NCBI GenBank assembly: GCA_001766655.1
Contig: MJCC01000008.1
Coordinates: 524,704-578,439, forward strand
Length of the DNA: 53,736 bases
Direction of reading: 5' to 3'
From: Phytomonas francai
Taxonomy: Eukaryota > Euglenozoa > Kinetoplastea > Trypanosomatida > Trypanosomatidae
Position numbers and translations under genes: made by a program. The notes below the pieces were generated by a model. That model was not told the origin of the DNA. It did not search any database and saw only the letters and a program-made list of their open reading frames with translations. Below, in pieces: positions 38,465 through 47,639 of this stretch. Every line of letters starts with the position of its first letter. Position 1 is the first letter of the stretch.

Positions 38465-39784
38465 TCACCGCACCAGGTAGTTGGCGAACAAAATAAAAAC
38501 CGTACTAATCCAAAGCAGCGCGACCAGCTGCCGTTCTGGATTCCAAAAGCCCTTCGTCGGCTTCATGAGCTCCTCCACAGAGCTCTGCATAACATGACGA
38601 GCCTCTTCCGTGTTCTTGACCAATATTGAAAACTGCTCGCCTTGCTGCATGACCTTTTCGTTCATGAGCAGTGTTAGCTGTGAGAGCTCCCGCACGGAAG
38701 CCTCCACCTCCTTCGCGTCCCTCACCGAGGCCTCGTGTTGCCGGTGGAGCAGTAATACGTTCTCCTCCCTTAATCGTTGTTCTTCCTCCTTCGTGTACTG
38801 AAAATGCGGCACGACGGGAAGGTTTGACACTCCCGAATCACTCCCGATGCCTCCACTGCCTCGGAAGGGGCCTCCATCAGCATCCTTGAAGGAATTCTGT
38901 GCTAATCCAGTACGTGCAATCGAAATGACGCTATCCCCCGCCACCTTTACCGTATCCGTCGCCTTCTTGACGATATCTTCCATCAAAAACTTTGTGTGTT
39001 TGGAGACGCTCCGCACAATCCCAAAGCCCTCCAACGGAAGGCTGCCGGCACCACCGCTAGCACTGTCCCGCGCCTTTGGCGAGCTCGCGACGGCATCGAC
39101 GTTCTTTTCAGCCCCCCCAGCTTCTTCCCTTCCTCCTGCCTTTCCGGCGCCAAATCGAGCGAAAAAATCGAAATTGGCCGTCTTCGTGGTATCCGAGAGT
39201 AGGCTGTCCTCGCAGCTAAGCACCCCGCACCGTGAGAAGAGGAAGGTCTCGCTTTTGCAAAGCGCCAATTCTTCCTTACAGAGGGTCACCGTCAGGCGAC
39301 ATTGCGAAAGGCGGGAGGATAAACACTGCAGGAGCTCGCGGTAGTGCTCGAGGAGCTGCGCGGAGGGGGGTGGTTCGTCCCCCGGCCTCCGATCGCGGAC
39401 GAAAGTGGAGAAAAAAGCCAGCCGTGACGACTGAGACTCGGCTTCAACCTGCTTGAGGGCGGCCTGGACGGCACTCGAGAATTCCTCGACAGAGGCTGAG
39501 GCCGAGAGGAGCTCGGCCTCGCCCAGCAGCAGGCCCCTCTCGACGCGGCCGAGGGGGCCCACGCCGGGCTCCCCCATCGCCTGCATCGCCGCCCGCACGC
39601 GGCGGTAGCCGCCGTCGATCGCGGCGTGGACGGTCCGCGAGACGACCGCGGCGGCCTCCTGCAGAGGACGAAGTCTCGGCGAGGGCCGGGAAGGGGACCT
39701 GCAGGAGGCCGCCTCCTGCACGACCCCGCCCGCGTCCTGGCGGTAGTGCGCGAATAAATCCCGCAAGGCGTCGGTCTGCTCCAT
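38465..39784 (-). CDS. Qa-SNARE, syntaxin-18/Ufe1-like
   Basis: 439 aa, C-terminally anchored. Syntaxin 18/Ufe1 is the ER Qa-SNARE for retrograde Golgi-to-ER fusion. The C terminus has a SNARE helix (about 345-405) including 'LTLLMNEKVMQQGEQFSILV'. The Gln of QGEQ aligns with the zero-layer Gln of syntaxins (compare ESQGEMID in syntaxin 1). The helix continues as 'NTEEARHVMQSSVEEL'. A basic/aromatic hinge and a single TM segment 'LVALLWISTVFILFANYLV' end the protein with almost no lumenal tail. The N-terminal 330 residues are helical with a Gly/Ser-rich linker. The Ufe1 subtype rests on the divergent SNARE motif and long N-terminal part; another Qa-SNARE is possible. The ATG at 39784 is the first in frame. 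Stop TGA. Confidence 0.72.
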   Translation of the reverse strand: MEQTDALRDLFAHYRQDAGGVVQEAASCRSPSRPSPRLRPLQEAAAVVSRTVHAAIDGGYRRVRAAMQAMGEPGVGPLGRVERGLLLGEAELLSASASVEEFSSAVQAALKQVEAESQSSRLAFFSTFVRDRRPGDEPPPSAQLLEHYRELLQCLSSRLSQCRLTVTLCKEELALCKSETFLFSRCGVLSCEDSLLSDTTKTANFDFFARFGAGKAGGREEAGGAEKNVDAVASSPKARDSASGGAGSLPLEGFGIVRSVSKHTKFLMEDIVKKATDTVKVAGDSVISIARTGLAQNSFKDADGGPFRGSGGIGSDSGVSNLPVVPHFQYTKEEEQRLREENVLLLHRQHEASVRDAKEVEASVRELSQLTLLMNEKVMQQGEQFSILVKNTEEARHVMQSSVEELMKPTKGFWNPERQLVALLWISTVFILFANYLVR

Positions 39785-40252
39785 GCCACCCACGGGCCAG
39801 GCCGGATGGGGAGTTGGGAGGGGTCGAACGAGGGGGAATCGGGGGTGCTATTTTGGGTCGTGTAACAGTGCGGGGCACGAACACGCTCTCTCTAGACCCA
39901 ACTGGGAACAGGGAAGACAGAAAAAGGGGTAAAGAAATCCAATTGCACCGCTCTGGGGTGTAACAGCATAAATATATAGACATCGCCAAACGAAAAGGAA
40001 AACATAAAAAGAAAATAGCGATTCTTGTAGTGTCAAACACGTCATAGGTGGGTCCATGCTCAATGACTCATATGCATCCGCTAAGTATGCGTTCTCCGCA
40101 CTGCATGTTTTTGAGGAACTCCAGTTGAAGAGCCAAGTGCCCAGAAAATACAGAATAAAATACTTACGGGAACTTGGGTATAAAGAATTTTGAATTTTGT
40201 CAGGGAAAGAGTTAGGGGAGAAAAATGAAAGGAAAGAGCACAAGTCTCGGAC
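39785..40252. other. intergenic spacer
   Basis: No gene is seen. C-rich near the SNARE gene (its 5' UTR with CCCCGATTCCCCCTC-type tract) and AT-rich toward TMEM17. Confidence 0.55.
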
Positions 40253-40756
40253 CTAATAAAAGTTCTTCGCCCCATAGTAAGAAGGATTCCAGAAACGAAT
40301 ATAATAATTCACTGTGTTGTTGCGCAGAAGTCGAATGAGTAGGCGGCCTACAGTGGTAATCTCTAGGGAAAGTAAGAGTAATTGAACAACACAAATACTA
40401 AACTCCAAGTCGTTCACGTGCGGGAATACGGAAATATAGAGAGAGAAAACCACCAGCTGAGGAACGACGGAAAGAAGGAGAAATCCAAACAACTCCCCGA
40501 TAAGCATCCGTGGATTTGCGTGGTGGCCTAGGTAAAGACGGAGGATCTCCGCCACCCACCAGAGCAGTAAAAGACAAAGAAGCCAAACCTTTCGAGAAGA
40601 ACACCCTTTCTCTACTTGGCGCCATCGGAGACCTAAATAGGTGCACCAAACGGGGGTAGTAAATAATAATGAAAAATACAAATGCGCTTGAAGAAGTCCG
40701 GCTAGTAAGACGCTCGAGCGGCAGACGGTGTGCTCATGATAAGTACGCACTCTCAT
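40253..40756 (-). CDS. TMEM17: TMEM17-like ciliary transition-zone membrane protein
   Basis: 167 aa, four hydrophobic spans. TMEM17 belongs to the MKS/B9-tectonic module of the ciliary transition zone, a membrane diffusion barrier. The most telling stretch is 'AEILRLYLGHHANPRMLIGE' followed by 'LFGFLLLSVVPQLVVFSLY'. It follows the TMEM17/TMEM216/TMEM80 pattern (E..RLYLG..GN....ELAGFWLLS). The preceding 'LLQAHLYFSLLFTTPVWCTY' and following 'VVQLLLLSLEITTVGRLLIR' match the other helices. The open frame to 40843 has no ATG, so the ATG at 40756 is used, preceded by a pyrimidine tract ending CTACTCATAG. Stop TAG. It supports a flagellated host. Confidence 0.8.
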   Translation of the reverse strand: MRVRTYHEHTVCRSSVLLAGLLQAHLYFSLLFTTPVWCTYLGLRWRQVEKGCSSRKVWLLCLLLLWWVAEILRLYLGHHANPRMLIGELFGFLLLSVVPQLVVFSLYISVFPHVNDLEFSICVVQLLLLSLEITTVGRLLIRLLRNNTVNYYIRFWNPSYYGAKNFY

Positions 40757-41897
40757 TAATCTATTCCCTTTTCTATGAGTAGATATGTGCGTGCAATACA
40801 ACTCTACAACTAGTTGTATAATAACAATAATAATAGCAAACACTTATATCTAAGCGTAACTCTATATTTTTGATAACCTTTCCATACCTATTTTCCTTAT
40901 GGAGTTTCTAATGTTTTTTTTCCCCTTTCTTGTAAGCAAAAGAAGGTAAAAAAGGAGGGGGGCACCCTGAAAATTTGATTCAGCGCCTAGCTGATGAAAG
41001 GAATGGTAAAGTGATGCTATCCTTGCCGTACAGTACAAAAGAGAAACGAGGTGGAATATGGCAATGGTGACGATTTCAATTATAGAAACGATCGCCCCTT
41101 CTCCTTTATCATTCATAACATAATAGTGAGACGAAAACATGAAAAAGAAAAACCATTTAAATCATTTAATTTTTCCCAGGCATGTATGCGCATGAAACTC
41201 AAAAAGAAATTGGGGAAAAAGCACAGCAGAGGAAGGAAAACTGCGTAAAAGGCACCACTAGCGTCTAACCAAGAACCTTCATGCACTCATGTACAATTCT
41301 AGGGCACGATTGACAATTAAACCCGTAATCTATTCAAATCGGATCCTACTTCTTTGCGGTTGATCAAGCCTCTCAACGTATCCAACTCGACGACCGTCTG
41401 CAAAAATAAATACAGTTGAGAGCAACCGTGATTTTTGCGCAACCAAATCCTGAACTGTTAAAAAGTCAAAGAAACATGTGAAATAAGCCCAAGATCAACC
41501 CTCGCACCCCCTTGGATAAGGCCAATTCTGCTCATATTACTAGGAGTGAGGCCTTAGCAACACCTATTTTACTTTATGCTTGGTAAAAATAGCGTGGAGG
41601 GAAACCAAGATTAAAAGGAATGGCCTCCTCTATAGAGTAAAACGGTTTAAGCTGAAAAGTTTACGAACTACATTAGCACCGTAATTCCTTCCAAATTGAT
41701 AATGTTTACTCTTTAGTATCTCTTTTTTATTATTTAAGCGAAACACGTCATTATTTGTTATTTGAGAAAACCGTACACATACACACTGGAAACAGACATA
41801 ATAATGATGAGAGTCTACAACCCAGAGGCCTGTTCATATATCTATATATATAGATATAAAGTCCGCACACACAACCCCCCTCCTATTATTTTTCCTC
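40757..41897. other. intergenic region with two weak small-gene candidates
   Basis: A 92-codon hydrophobic ATG frame lies on the minus strand (40862-41140), largely encoded by pyrimidine tracts. A second, interrupted frame lies at 41317-41535 and is described separately. The remainder (41540-41890) is AT-rich with no feature. Confidence 0.45.
41317..41535 (-). pseudogene. small open frame interrupted by one stop, or a gene with a 78-nt intron
   Basis: Not recognised. In the sense direction, CCTCACTCCTAG is followed by an ATG at 41535 (MSRIGLIQGGARVDLGLISH...). The frame hits TAA at 41460-41458, then continues in the same frame for 46 codons, ending 'TVVELDTLRGLINRKEVGSD' and 'LNRLRV' before TAA at 41317. 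The sequence from 41475 (GTTTCT) to 41398 (TTTATTTTTGCAG) could be a GT-AG intron of 78 nt that removes the stop and keeps the frame. Alternatives are a decayed gene or chance. Confidence 0.3.
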
Positions 41898-43124
41898 TTA
41901 CAGAATGTAATTCGTCACCTTCTGACGCTCTCCCACGGAAAGAATCGGAAGCGTAGGGGACATCGCCAAGGACTGTACGAAACCATGCCGCATCGTCATC
42001 GACGGGAAGCCGGGGACGACGACGCAGGACGGTAAACGGGCGAGGCGAAACCCCGCCTTCTGTGCGTGTGTGGAAAACGCGAGCACGGGCTCGCCGTCGC
42101 TGTCCTTTCCGAAGCAAACCCCCTGAATCGCCGTTGTCAGGTTCTTAAAGATCTTCACCGGCGCGAGTTTGCCGAGCCCGTCCGTGGGGGTCGCCGTCGT
42201 CCTGGTTGCGAGATCGCCGCCCGGGGTGCCGTCGCCGTCGGTGTAGAGGCTGACGACGCCGCTCGAGGAGCCCAACGCGAGCGCGCGCGGGCCCCAGGCG
42301 AGGCTGGTGATATTCAGAACGGCCTCATCCCGGAACGCGGCGGCGAACGACGCCGTCTGGCGGAGGTCGTAGAGCAGAACCCGCGTCCCGGCGGCGACCG
42401 CGAGGCGGGTGGGGGTGGGAAAGCAGAGGTCGCTGACGGGGTCGTCGAAGACGAGGCGGCCGAGGACGCTGGCGGAGCCGAGGGCGCCGAGCCGCACCGT
42501 CCGCCCGCACGCGAGGGCGACGATCGGCGCCGACGGCGCGCCCTGCGCGGCGATCCGCGTGATGGCGTCCTCGCCGCGGCGGCCGCCGAGGAAGCGGAGC
42601 GCCGTCCACTGTTCCGTCCCGAGCGCGAGCATCGCCGGGGCGGCGGCGCCGCGCGCGGCCACAAGGACCGCCTCGCCGGACGGCGTCAGGCAGCTGCTCC
42701 CGAACGGCCCGCCGATCTCCACCTTCGCGAGCCGCTCGACGAAGCCGCCGGCGGCGTGGAAGGCGTAGACGTGGCGGTTCCCCCCCACCACCGCGAGCGC
42801 GCCGCTCGGGTGCCAGTGGACGGCCCGCGCGGCGTCGCGGGGGAGGGGGAGGACGGAGCGCACCGCCCCCGCCCCCGCCCGCGGCCCCGCCGTCCGCGAT
42901 TCCAACAGCGGCGCCGTCTGCGAGAGCAGCCCTGCGAGGCCGTCCGAACGCGGCCGCTTCCGCCCGGCGTCGTCGTCGTCGTCGGCGCGCGGCCGGTGGC
43001 CGGGGGTCGCCCAGGCGGGCAGCGCGTGGGCCGGCCTCTGAAAAGCGGGCAGCGCCGCCTCCTCGATCGTATCCGCCTCGTCGACCCACGCCCGCGCGGG
43101 CCGGACCGTTTCCTCCCCCTCCAT
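41898..43124 (-). CDS. UTP18: UTP18, U3 snoRNP / SSU processome WD40 protein
   Basis: 408 aa. Utp18 is a WD40 component of the UtpB subcomplex of the small-subunit processome (nucleolus, 18S pre-rRNA processing). The N terminus has 'RAWVDEADTIEEAALPAF', like the family 'AWVDEDD' stretch that precedes the propeller. An acidic/basic patch (DDDDDAGRKRPR) and short WD blades follow ('AVHWHPSGALAVVGGNRH', 'TRVLLYDLRQTASF', 'ITSLAWGPRALALGSSSGVV'). The diagnostic end is 'VKIFKNLTTAIQGVCF', 'FRLARLPSCVVVPGFPS' and 'SLAMSPTLPILSVGERQKV'. It is somewhat shorter than yeast Utp18, and the gene is extremely GC-rich in its 5' two-thirds. Stop TAA. The start is supported by the acceptor TATTCCTATTATTTAG at 43134. 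Confidence 0.86.
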   Translation of the reverse strand: MEGEETVRPARAWVDEADTIEEAALPAFQRPAHALPAWATPGHRPRADDDDDAGRKRPRSDGLAGLLSQTAPLLESRTAGPRAGAGAVRSVLPLPRDAARAVHWHPSGALAVVGGNRHVYAFHAAGGFVERLAKVEIGGPFGSSCLTPSGEAVLVAARGAAAPAMLALGTEQWTALRFLGGRRGEDAITRIAAQGAPSAPIVALACGRTVRLGALGSASVLGRLVFDDPVSDLCFPTPTRLAVAAGTRVLLYDLRQTASFAAAFRDEAVLNITSLAWGPRALALGSSSGVVSLYTDGDGTPGGDLATRTTATPTDGLGKLAPVKIFKNLTTAIQGVCFGKDSDGEPVLAFSTHAQKAGFRLARLPSCVVVPGFPSMTMRHGFVQSLAMSPTLPILSVGERQKVTNYIL

Positions 43125-43133
43125 CAGACGGTT

Positions 43134-43165
43134 CTAAATAATAGGAATAAAAAGAATGAGCAGAG
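43134..43165 (-). promoter_or_regulatory. trans-splice acceptor for UTP18
   Basis: Sense-strand CATTCTTTTTATTCCTATTA followed by TTTAG, with AG at 43135-43134, nine bases upstream of the ATG. Confidence 0.65.
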
Positions 43166-43335
43166 AGCGCAACAACGCAAACGCCTAGAATCGAATACCT
43201 TCAAAGAGGAGGGGGGCAGAAGGGGTAGAGGTTGCACGTGTCATCGCGGACACCGTCACCCGTTTGGTGCCGTCAGCCACACCATTCAGCAAACAAGTCA
43301 AGCGAACAAAAAAGTACCTGGTACAATTCACCCCA

Positions 43336-44379
43336 CTATAGGATGCATGGTGTTGAAATTTTGACAGATTCACGGTGACTCGGCACCTCGTTAGTGTTAC
43401 ATTTCGCAATATAATTTTTTTCATGATCATTACTGACACGCCTAGTAGAGTGTTTCTGGATGGTATCCTCGATCGTCCGCCGGAGCCGCGAAAAGATGCC
43501 GTCGCCTGAAAACACCTTTTCCTCATCCTCGTGGCGGCGAGCTTCCGACCAAGAAGCTCGATTTTCCATAATGGTTTCCGGAGAAGGATATTGCCGGCCC
43601 CACTTCCCTATGAGATCAATATAATCATAATAAGTCTCGTCAACGGGCACCTCCTCTTTAACAGCTGCCCAAGACGTACAGAGGGACTCTTGCACAGCGG
43701 CAGGATACGGGGAGGATGCGGAATTGCAAGCACATAGCAACGGCGCAAAAAGACACGCCATCTCCAACTCCACAAAGCTCTTCAATACGCTCAGCTTCAG
43801 GCGAAGCTCAGTCGAAACGCTGGAGTAAGGTGTGGTCTCTAAATGCTCCTGCGCAGTGGTTCCTATCTCGTTAGTTTCCACCCCCAAAGACAAAAGGCCT
43901 TCTGAAGAGGAAAGGGCATCTCGTACGATGATTTGCACAATAATTTGCTCAAAGAGCACGCGCTGGTGTTGAAGTTGAAGGCAGCTGCGGTGAAAAGCGT
44001 CCATCTTCGCGGAGGGTAGGATACCCTGCAAGTAAAGGAGCTCTTCTTGTTGGCGTTGAAGGCACTCTTCCTGCGCATTGACTAGCGTAGATAGCTCAAG
44101 AAAAGACTTCTCGAGATTTTTAGCACGCACGCGGAGCGTCTCCGCGGGTGTCGCTAACTTAAAACCAAACAAAGGTAGCGCTTTGCTCGATAATAGATTT
44201 GAATTCTTACACGGCGCGGCAGAGGGGAAGGAAGAACCCTTTTGTGAACTCCAGAACGTCTTCCAACAGGAAGGACCTCCGCCACTGTGTCGAGTCTTCT
44301 TGAATGGAATCGCCAAACCATCCGAAAAACGAGTAGCAGCAGGCATTGAGGCAGAAAGGGCTGCGGTCTCTGGAAGCAT
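43336..44379 (-). CDS. hypothetical protein with central coiled coil, 347 aa
   Basis: Not recognised. The N terminus (MLPETAALSASMPAATRFSD) is Ser/Ala-rich, followed by a basic Ser/Pro region. About 85-150 is helical/coiled coil ('AETLRVRAKNLEKSFLELST', then 'NAQEECLQRQQEELLYLQGI'). About 190-225 is a helix rich in Leu/Cys ('LRLKLSVLKSFVELEMACLF'), and the C-terminal third is charged. No catalytic motif or TM segment. The chosen ATG at 44379 directly follows an acceptor (CTTATCTTCTTCTGTTGC...CGCAAG); the longer frame has no ATG. Stop TAG. The composition resembles kinetoplastid-specific cytoskeletal proteins, but that is only an impression. Confidence 0.65.
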   Translation of the reverse strand: MLPETAALSASMPAATRFSDGLAIPFKKTRHSGGGPSCWKTFWSSQKGSSFPSAAPCKNSNLLSSKALPLFGFKLATPAETLRVRAKNLEKSFLELSTLVNAQEECLQRQQEELLYLQGILPSAKMDAFHRSCLQLQHQRVLFEQIIVQIIVRDALSSSEGLLSLGVETNEIGTTAQEHLETTPYSSVSTELRLKLSVLKSFVELEMACLFAPLLCACNSASSPYPAAVQESLCTSWAAVKEEVPVDETYYDYIDLIGKWGRQYPSPETIMENRASWSEARRHEDEEKVFSGDGIFSRLRRTIEDTIQKHSTRRVSNDHEKNYIAKCNTNEVPSHRESVKISTPCIL

Positions 44380-44380
44380 T

Positions 44381-44408
44381 CTTGCGAATAGCAACAGAAG
44401 AAGATAAG
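44381..44408 (-). promoter_or_regulatory. trans-splice acceptor for the 347-aa gene
   Basis: Sense-strand CTTATCTTCTTCTGTTGCTA followed by TTCGCAAG, with AG at 44382-44381, immediately before the ATG. Confidence 0.55.
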
Positions 44409-45168
44409 TTGATACAATGAATTCAAGAAGAGGGATAAGAATATTAAATAGCTAAAACCGTATCCGCCCAAGTTTGCCTGTTCCTTTTGTTTTTGCTTTC
44501 GACTAAACCGACCTCCTCAACTCTCGTCGTGTGTTCGTTATCTAATCTACTGATAAATAAAAATAAAATCCTTTGGAGGGGAGTCTAGAAATACAGGAAA
44601 AGATTAAAATACGTTTTCCAAAATACAGGATAGGAAAAAAAGCACAGACCTCTCCTTTTAGGTCTCACCCTTCTTCATTGAGCCATTCAAATTAATCTTG
44701 AAGTTATACTTTATTAATAGAGCACAACGCATCCACTTAAAAAAAAAAAAATAGGGTCTTTGCTTTACTATTGTTCCATGCTAACCTTTCTGAACTAAAT
44801 TTATCATGGAAAACGGATCAGTGAACCACACACATTAAATTAAAGACTAGTCGAATTCTTTACTTTAGAAACAAAGAAATATATATGTAGATATATTATA
44901 TTTAGCTCTAATAACTTTATAGTAACGACAAGTATTCATGAGCTTGTTTCATACATGAAGGTATTAAAGGAAAACATATTTCCGATACAACCACAAAAAA
45001 GTGTGCAAAGCATTGTGAAATCTAACAAAATCTCATGTGTGAATTTAAAGATAATAAATTTTTTAAAAAAATGTCAGCACTAATTGGGATAAAGAAAATA
45101 GTATCAAATAAACATGTACCTTGACGTTATCAAAAAGGGGTTTAGAACGCAGAAAAGAGGCTTTTTTC

Positions 45169-45187
45169 AAAAAAAAAAAAAAAAAAA
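45169..45187. repeat. poly-A tract (19 nt)
   Basis: Uninterrupted A19, T19 on the transcribed strand, in a gene-free region. Confidence 0.9.
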
Positions 45188-45788
45188 CTCACTTCTCATC
45201 AATTATTTATAATAATAATAATAACTACCTGTAAACATTTTTCATATCTATGCGTCTTTTTATTTTCGGGAAAACCCTATTGTTTTCTTTCATCTTAACA
45301 TGAGAGCGTGAGGAATCACTCACCTGATAGCTTTTTCCTCTTGGGGTTGGTGAAAAACAGGACCACGATGAAGGACAAAGCATAAACGGAGAGAGAAAGG
45401 GAAAAAGAAGGAGGGAAAATTATATCCTTTTTTGAGCGATCCTAATAAGTGTAAGACAAATATATCAAATTTAGTGTCTAAAAATGATGCTTCTGCTTAC
45501 CTATTTGTCGATGAATTATACGTATACATGAATAGATAAGTGTGAATCGATGCTGAAAGCTAGACATCAGCATGTTGAAAAATAAAAAACCCATATACCT
45601 ATCCTTCATAATCTTTTACAAATCTTTTCTTCATTATTTCAATTGAAGCTTTATTTTTTATGATGCGGCACTATAATCTTGATCTTCTATTAAAATATTT
45701 TTCTTTTATTCTATTTAATTTTTTTTCCCCCTCGCAAAGAGTTTACGCAAAAAATTATATAGCTGAGTGTACATTTATTTTATCTTTA

Positions 45789-45789
45789 G

Positions 45790-45822
<33 letters not shown>

Positions 45823-45856
45823 AATATGTATATCTATATAGATATAGATATAGATA
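45789..45856. repeat. (TA)n and (GATATA)n microsatellite
   Basis: TA runs interrupted by TG and AAAT, followed by GATATA units. It lies just downstream (sense) of the PSP1 gene stop. Confidence 0.85.
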
Positions 45857-45910
45857 TTCCCTCTTCTTTCTCATAGGAATAGTAAAGAAAAAAAAAGAAA
45901 GAATTTGCAT

Positions 45911-47467
45911 CTACACCTGTTCCATCCAAATTCTGGCCCTAAAGGTTTTGTACAGGTCTCGCACCAGGTCTCTAAAATCCAGCCGTTGCTGCGCTTGGTA
46001 GAAAAACGTCAGCTTCTTCTTATCGAACTGGTACTCGGCGTCGACGATCACCATCGAGAGCTCGTGCTCGAGCACCCGCTGCGCACAGACGCCGATCGCG
46101 CGGTTCTCGAGTTCCTCCTGCGTCTCGTGAAGTTGCTGGACTTCCTTTTCCGATGCCAAACGCAGCACCGTCCCGGTGCCGACCCCGATGCTGCGCGTCA
46201 GGGTACTCCCCGTGAGGCCGATCCCGATCACCGTCCTAGCCCCGCCGCCGTTAATGGAGTTATTGCTATTACTAAAACTCGCATTACTATTCGGGGTGGA
46301 GGCGCTGGGGTCGGGGTTCGCGGGGGGGGCCTTGCCGTTCCGCTCCGCCGCGTCCGCCGCGCCGCCGTGGATGATCCTCCCCCCGAGCATCGCGTCGCGG
46401 ATGCCCTTCCCCGCGCCCCCCGCCCCCTCCTCGCCCCCGCCCCGCGCGCGCCCCTCGCACCAGGTGTAGGTCACCAGGCCGAGGTCCTCGCCGCGGTCGC
46501 CGCCGACCACCACGTAGCTCCCGGGCGCCACGTACCGTTTGGACTCGTACTGCAGGACCCGCTTCCGCTTGAACTCGACGAGGACCTGGCAGCCCCGCCG
46601 GGGGTCGATCGCGAGGCTGGCGGGGTCGTTCGCGGCGCCGCCCGGGATCGGCACGATGACCGGCCGCCCGGACCGGTAGACCGCGCGGATGCCCGTGGTG
46701 AGGTGCTGGTCGTGCAGCGGCCGCAGGGTGTCGATCGGGATCACGTCGGCCGCGCGCTCGCCCGCGGCGGGGCCCGGCGCCGGCGGCGCCTCGTCGTAGC
46801 CGGCGAGCTGCTCGAAGATGCTGCCGGCGCCGATGTCCGGCCCCGCGAGCGCGCCGGCGCCGTCGAAGCGCGCGAGGAGCTCCTCCAGCGAGTGCTTGCT
46901 CTGGGACTGCGGGGAGGCCATGCGGAAGGGCGAGACCCCCGAGGACTCGCCCACGCGCGGCGGCGAGGGCCGCGCGTTCGCCATCGAGACCGCCCCCCAC
47001 TCCCCGCCGCCGTCGAGGCGCTCGTCGAAGGTCGAGGGCGCGAGCGGGCTGCGGCCGTCCACCCCCCCGCCCCCGGCGAAGGCGCGGTTCAGCGGCGTCG
47101 AGGGGTTGCCGTTGTCGCCGGGGGAGACGTAAAAGCGGCCGGACACCGTCGGCGTCGCGTACGGCGGGCTGCCCTGCCGAGGGGAAATCCGATCGATGCC
47201 GCCATGCCGCAAAGGCGTCGCCACCGCGAGCTGCGAAGGACCTTCTAGAGACGAAAACATGCCATTTCCGTCATTTCCGTAATGAACGAAACGCCGAAGC
47301 TGTTCGACGCGCTGAGTCAGCTCTTCGTAGGAGCGCTTGAGAAACGCTTGGTGGTGTAAAAAGAACTCTTCAAGCTCGACGGAAAGGCGGTGAATGAACC
47401 CCGCCAGCTGCTCCTTTTCCGTCGCGCTCGCGCAAGTAGCCAGCGTGTTATCGGATGGAAACTCCAT
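45911..47467 (-). CDS. PSP1-domain protein
   Basis: 518 aa. The PSP1 C-terminal domain (named from the yeast suppressor of DNA polymerase alpha) occurs in bacterial YaaT proteins and in many kinetoplastid proteins, some in RNA-binding complexes. Here it is split. The first half, about 292-340, has 'CQVLVEFKRKRVLQYES' and 'GSYVVVGGDRGEDLGLVTY'. The second half, about 435-518, has 'LENRAIGVCAQRVLEHELSM' then 'VIVDAEYQFDKKKLTFFYQA', 'RLDFRDLVRDLYKTF' and 'RARIWMEQV', which is highly diagnostic. Between them lies a Gly/Asn/Ser-rich insertion of about 85 residues. Residues 1-65 are helical and the next 180 are low-complexity Gly/Pro/Ser. The middle of the gene is very GC-rich. The ATG at 47467 is the first in frame. 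Stop TAG. Confidence 0.94.
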   Translation of the reverse strand: MEFPSDNTLATCASATEKEQLAGFIHRLSVELEEFFLHHQAFLKRSYEELTQRVEQLRRFVHYGNDGNGMFSSLEGPSQLAVATPLRHGGIDRISPRQGSPPYATPTVSGRFYVSPGDNGNPSTPLNRAFAGGGGVDGRSPLAPSTFDERLDGGGEWGAVSMANARPSPPRVGESSGVSPFRMASPQSQSKHSLEELLARFDGAGALAGPDIGAGSIFEQLAGYDEAPPAPGPAAGERAADVIPIDTLRPLHDQHLTTGIRAVYRSGRPVIVPIPGGAANDPASLAIDPRRGCQVLVEFKRKRVLQYESKRYVAPGSYVVVGGDRGEDLGLVTYTWCEGRARGGGEEGAGGAGKGIRDAMLGGRIIHGGAADAAERNGKAPPANPDPSASTPNSNASFSNSNNSINGGGARTVIGIGLTGSTLTRSIGVGTGTVLRLASEKEVQQLHETQEELENRAIGVCAQRVLEHELSMVIVDAEYQFDKKKLTFFYQAQQRLDFRDLVRDLYKTFRARIWMEQV

Positions 47468-47593
47468 ATTTTTTTATATTTTTAGTGGTTTCAGAGAAAA
47501 AAGATAAGGAGGCGGTTAAGTGGTTGAATCTCGGTATTTTTCCCCTCAAAAAAGAAGGGCTTCGTATGTGTGTGTATGTATGTATGCGCGCGC

Positions 47594-47639
<46 letters not shown>

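Larger units (their letters stand above)
44380..45910. other. long AT-rich intergenic region
   Basis: No gene, tRNA or snRNA is seen on either strand. It includes the acceptor of the 347-aa gene at 44381, an A12 run near 44740, an A19 run at 45169-45187, AAT repeats at about 45209-45224 and a TA/GATA-type microsatellite at 45789-45856. Confidence 0.6.

Noticed and set aside
40862..41140. 92-codon hydrophobic minus-strand ATG frame upstream of TMEM17
   Set aside because: Its hydrophobicity follows from several C/T tracts, the ATG lies within one, and no family is recognised. It is kept only as a remark on the spacer.
41325..41350. T-loop-like TTCAAATC suggesting a tRNA
   Set aside because: The flanking bases do not form the T-arm stem properly and no matching acceptor stem or anticodon arm is found upstream.
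42066..43364. 432-codon plus-strand frame across UTP18
   Set aside because: It lies antisense to a clear UTP18 gene, is Arg/Gly/Ala-rich, and exists only because the GC-rich sequence has few stops.
45905..47248. 447-codon plus-strand frame across the PSP1 gene
   Set aside because: Antisense shadow of a GC-rich gene whose real frame carries an unmistakable PSP1 domain.
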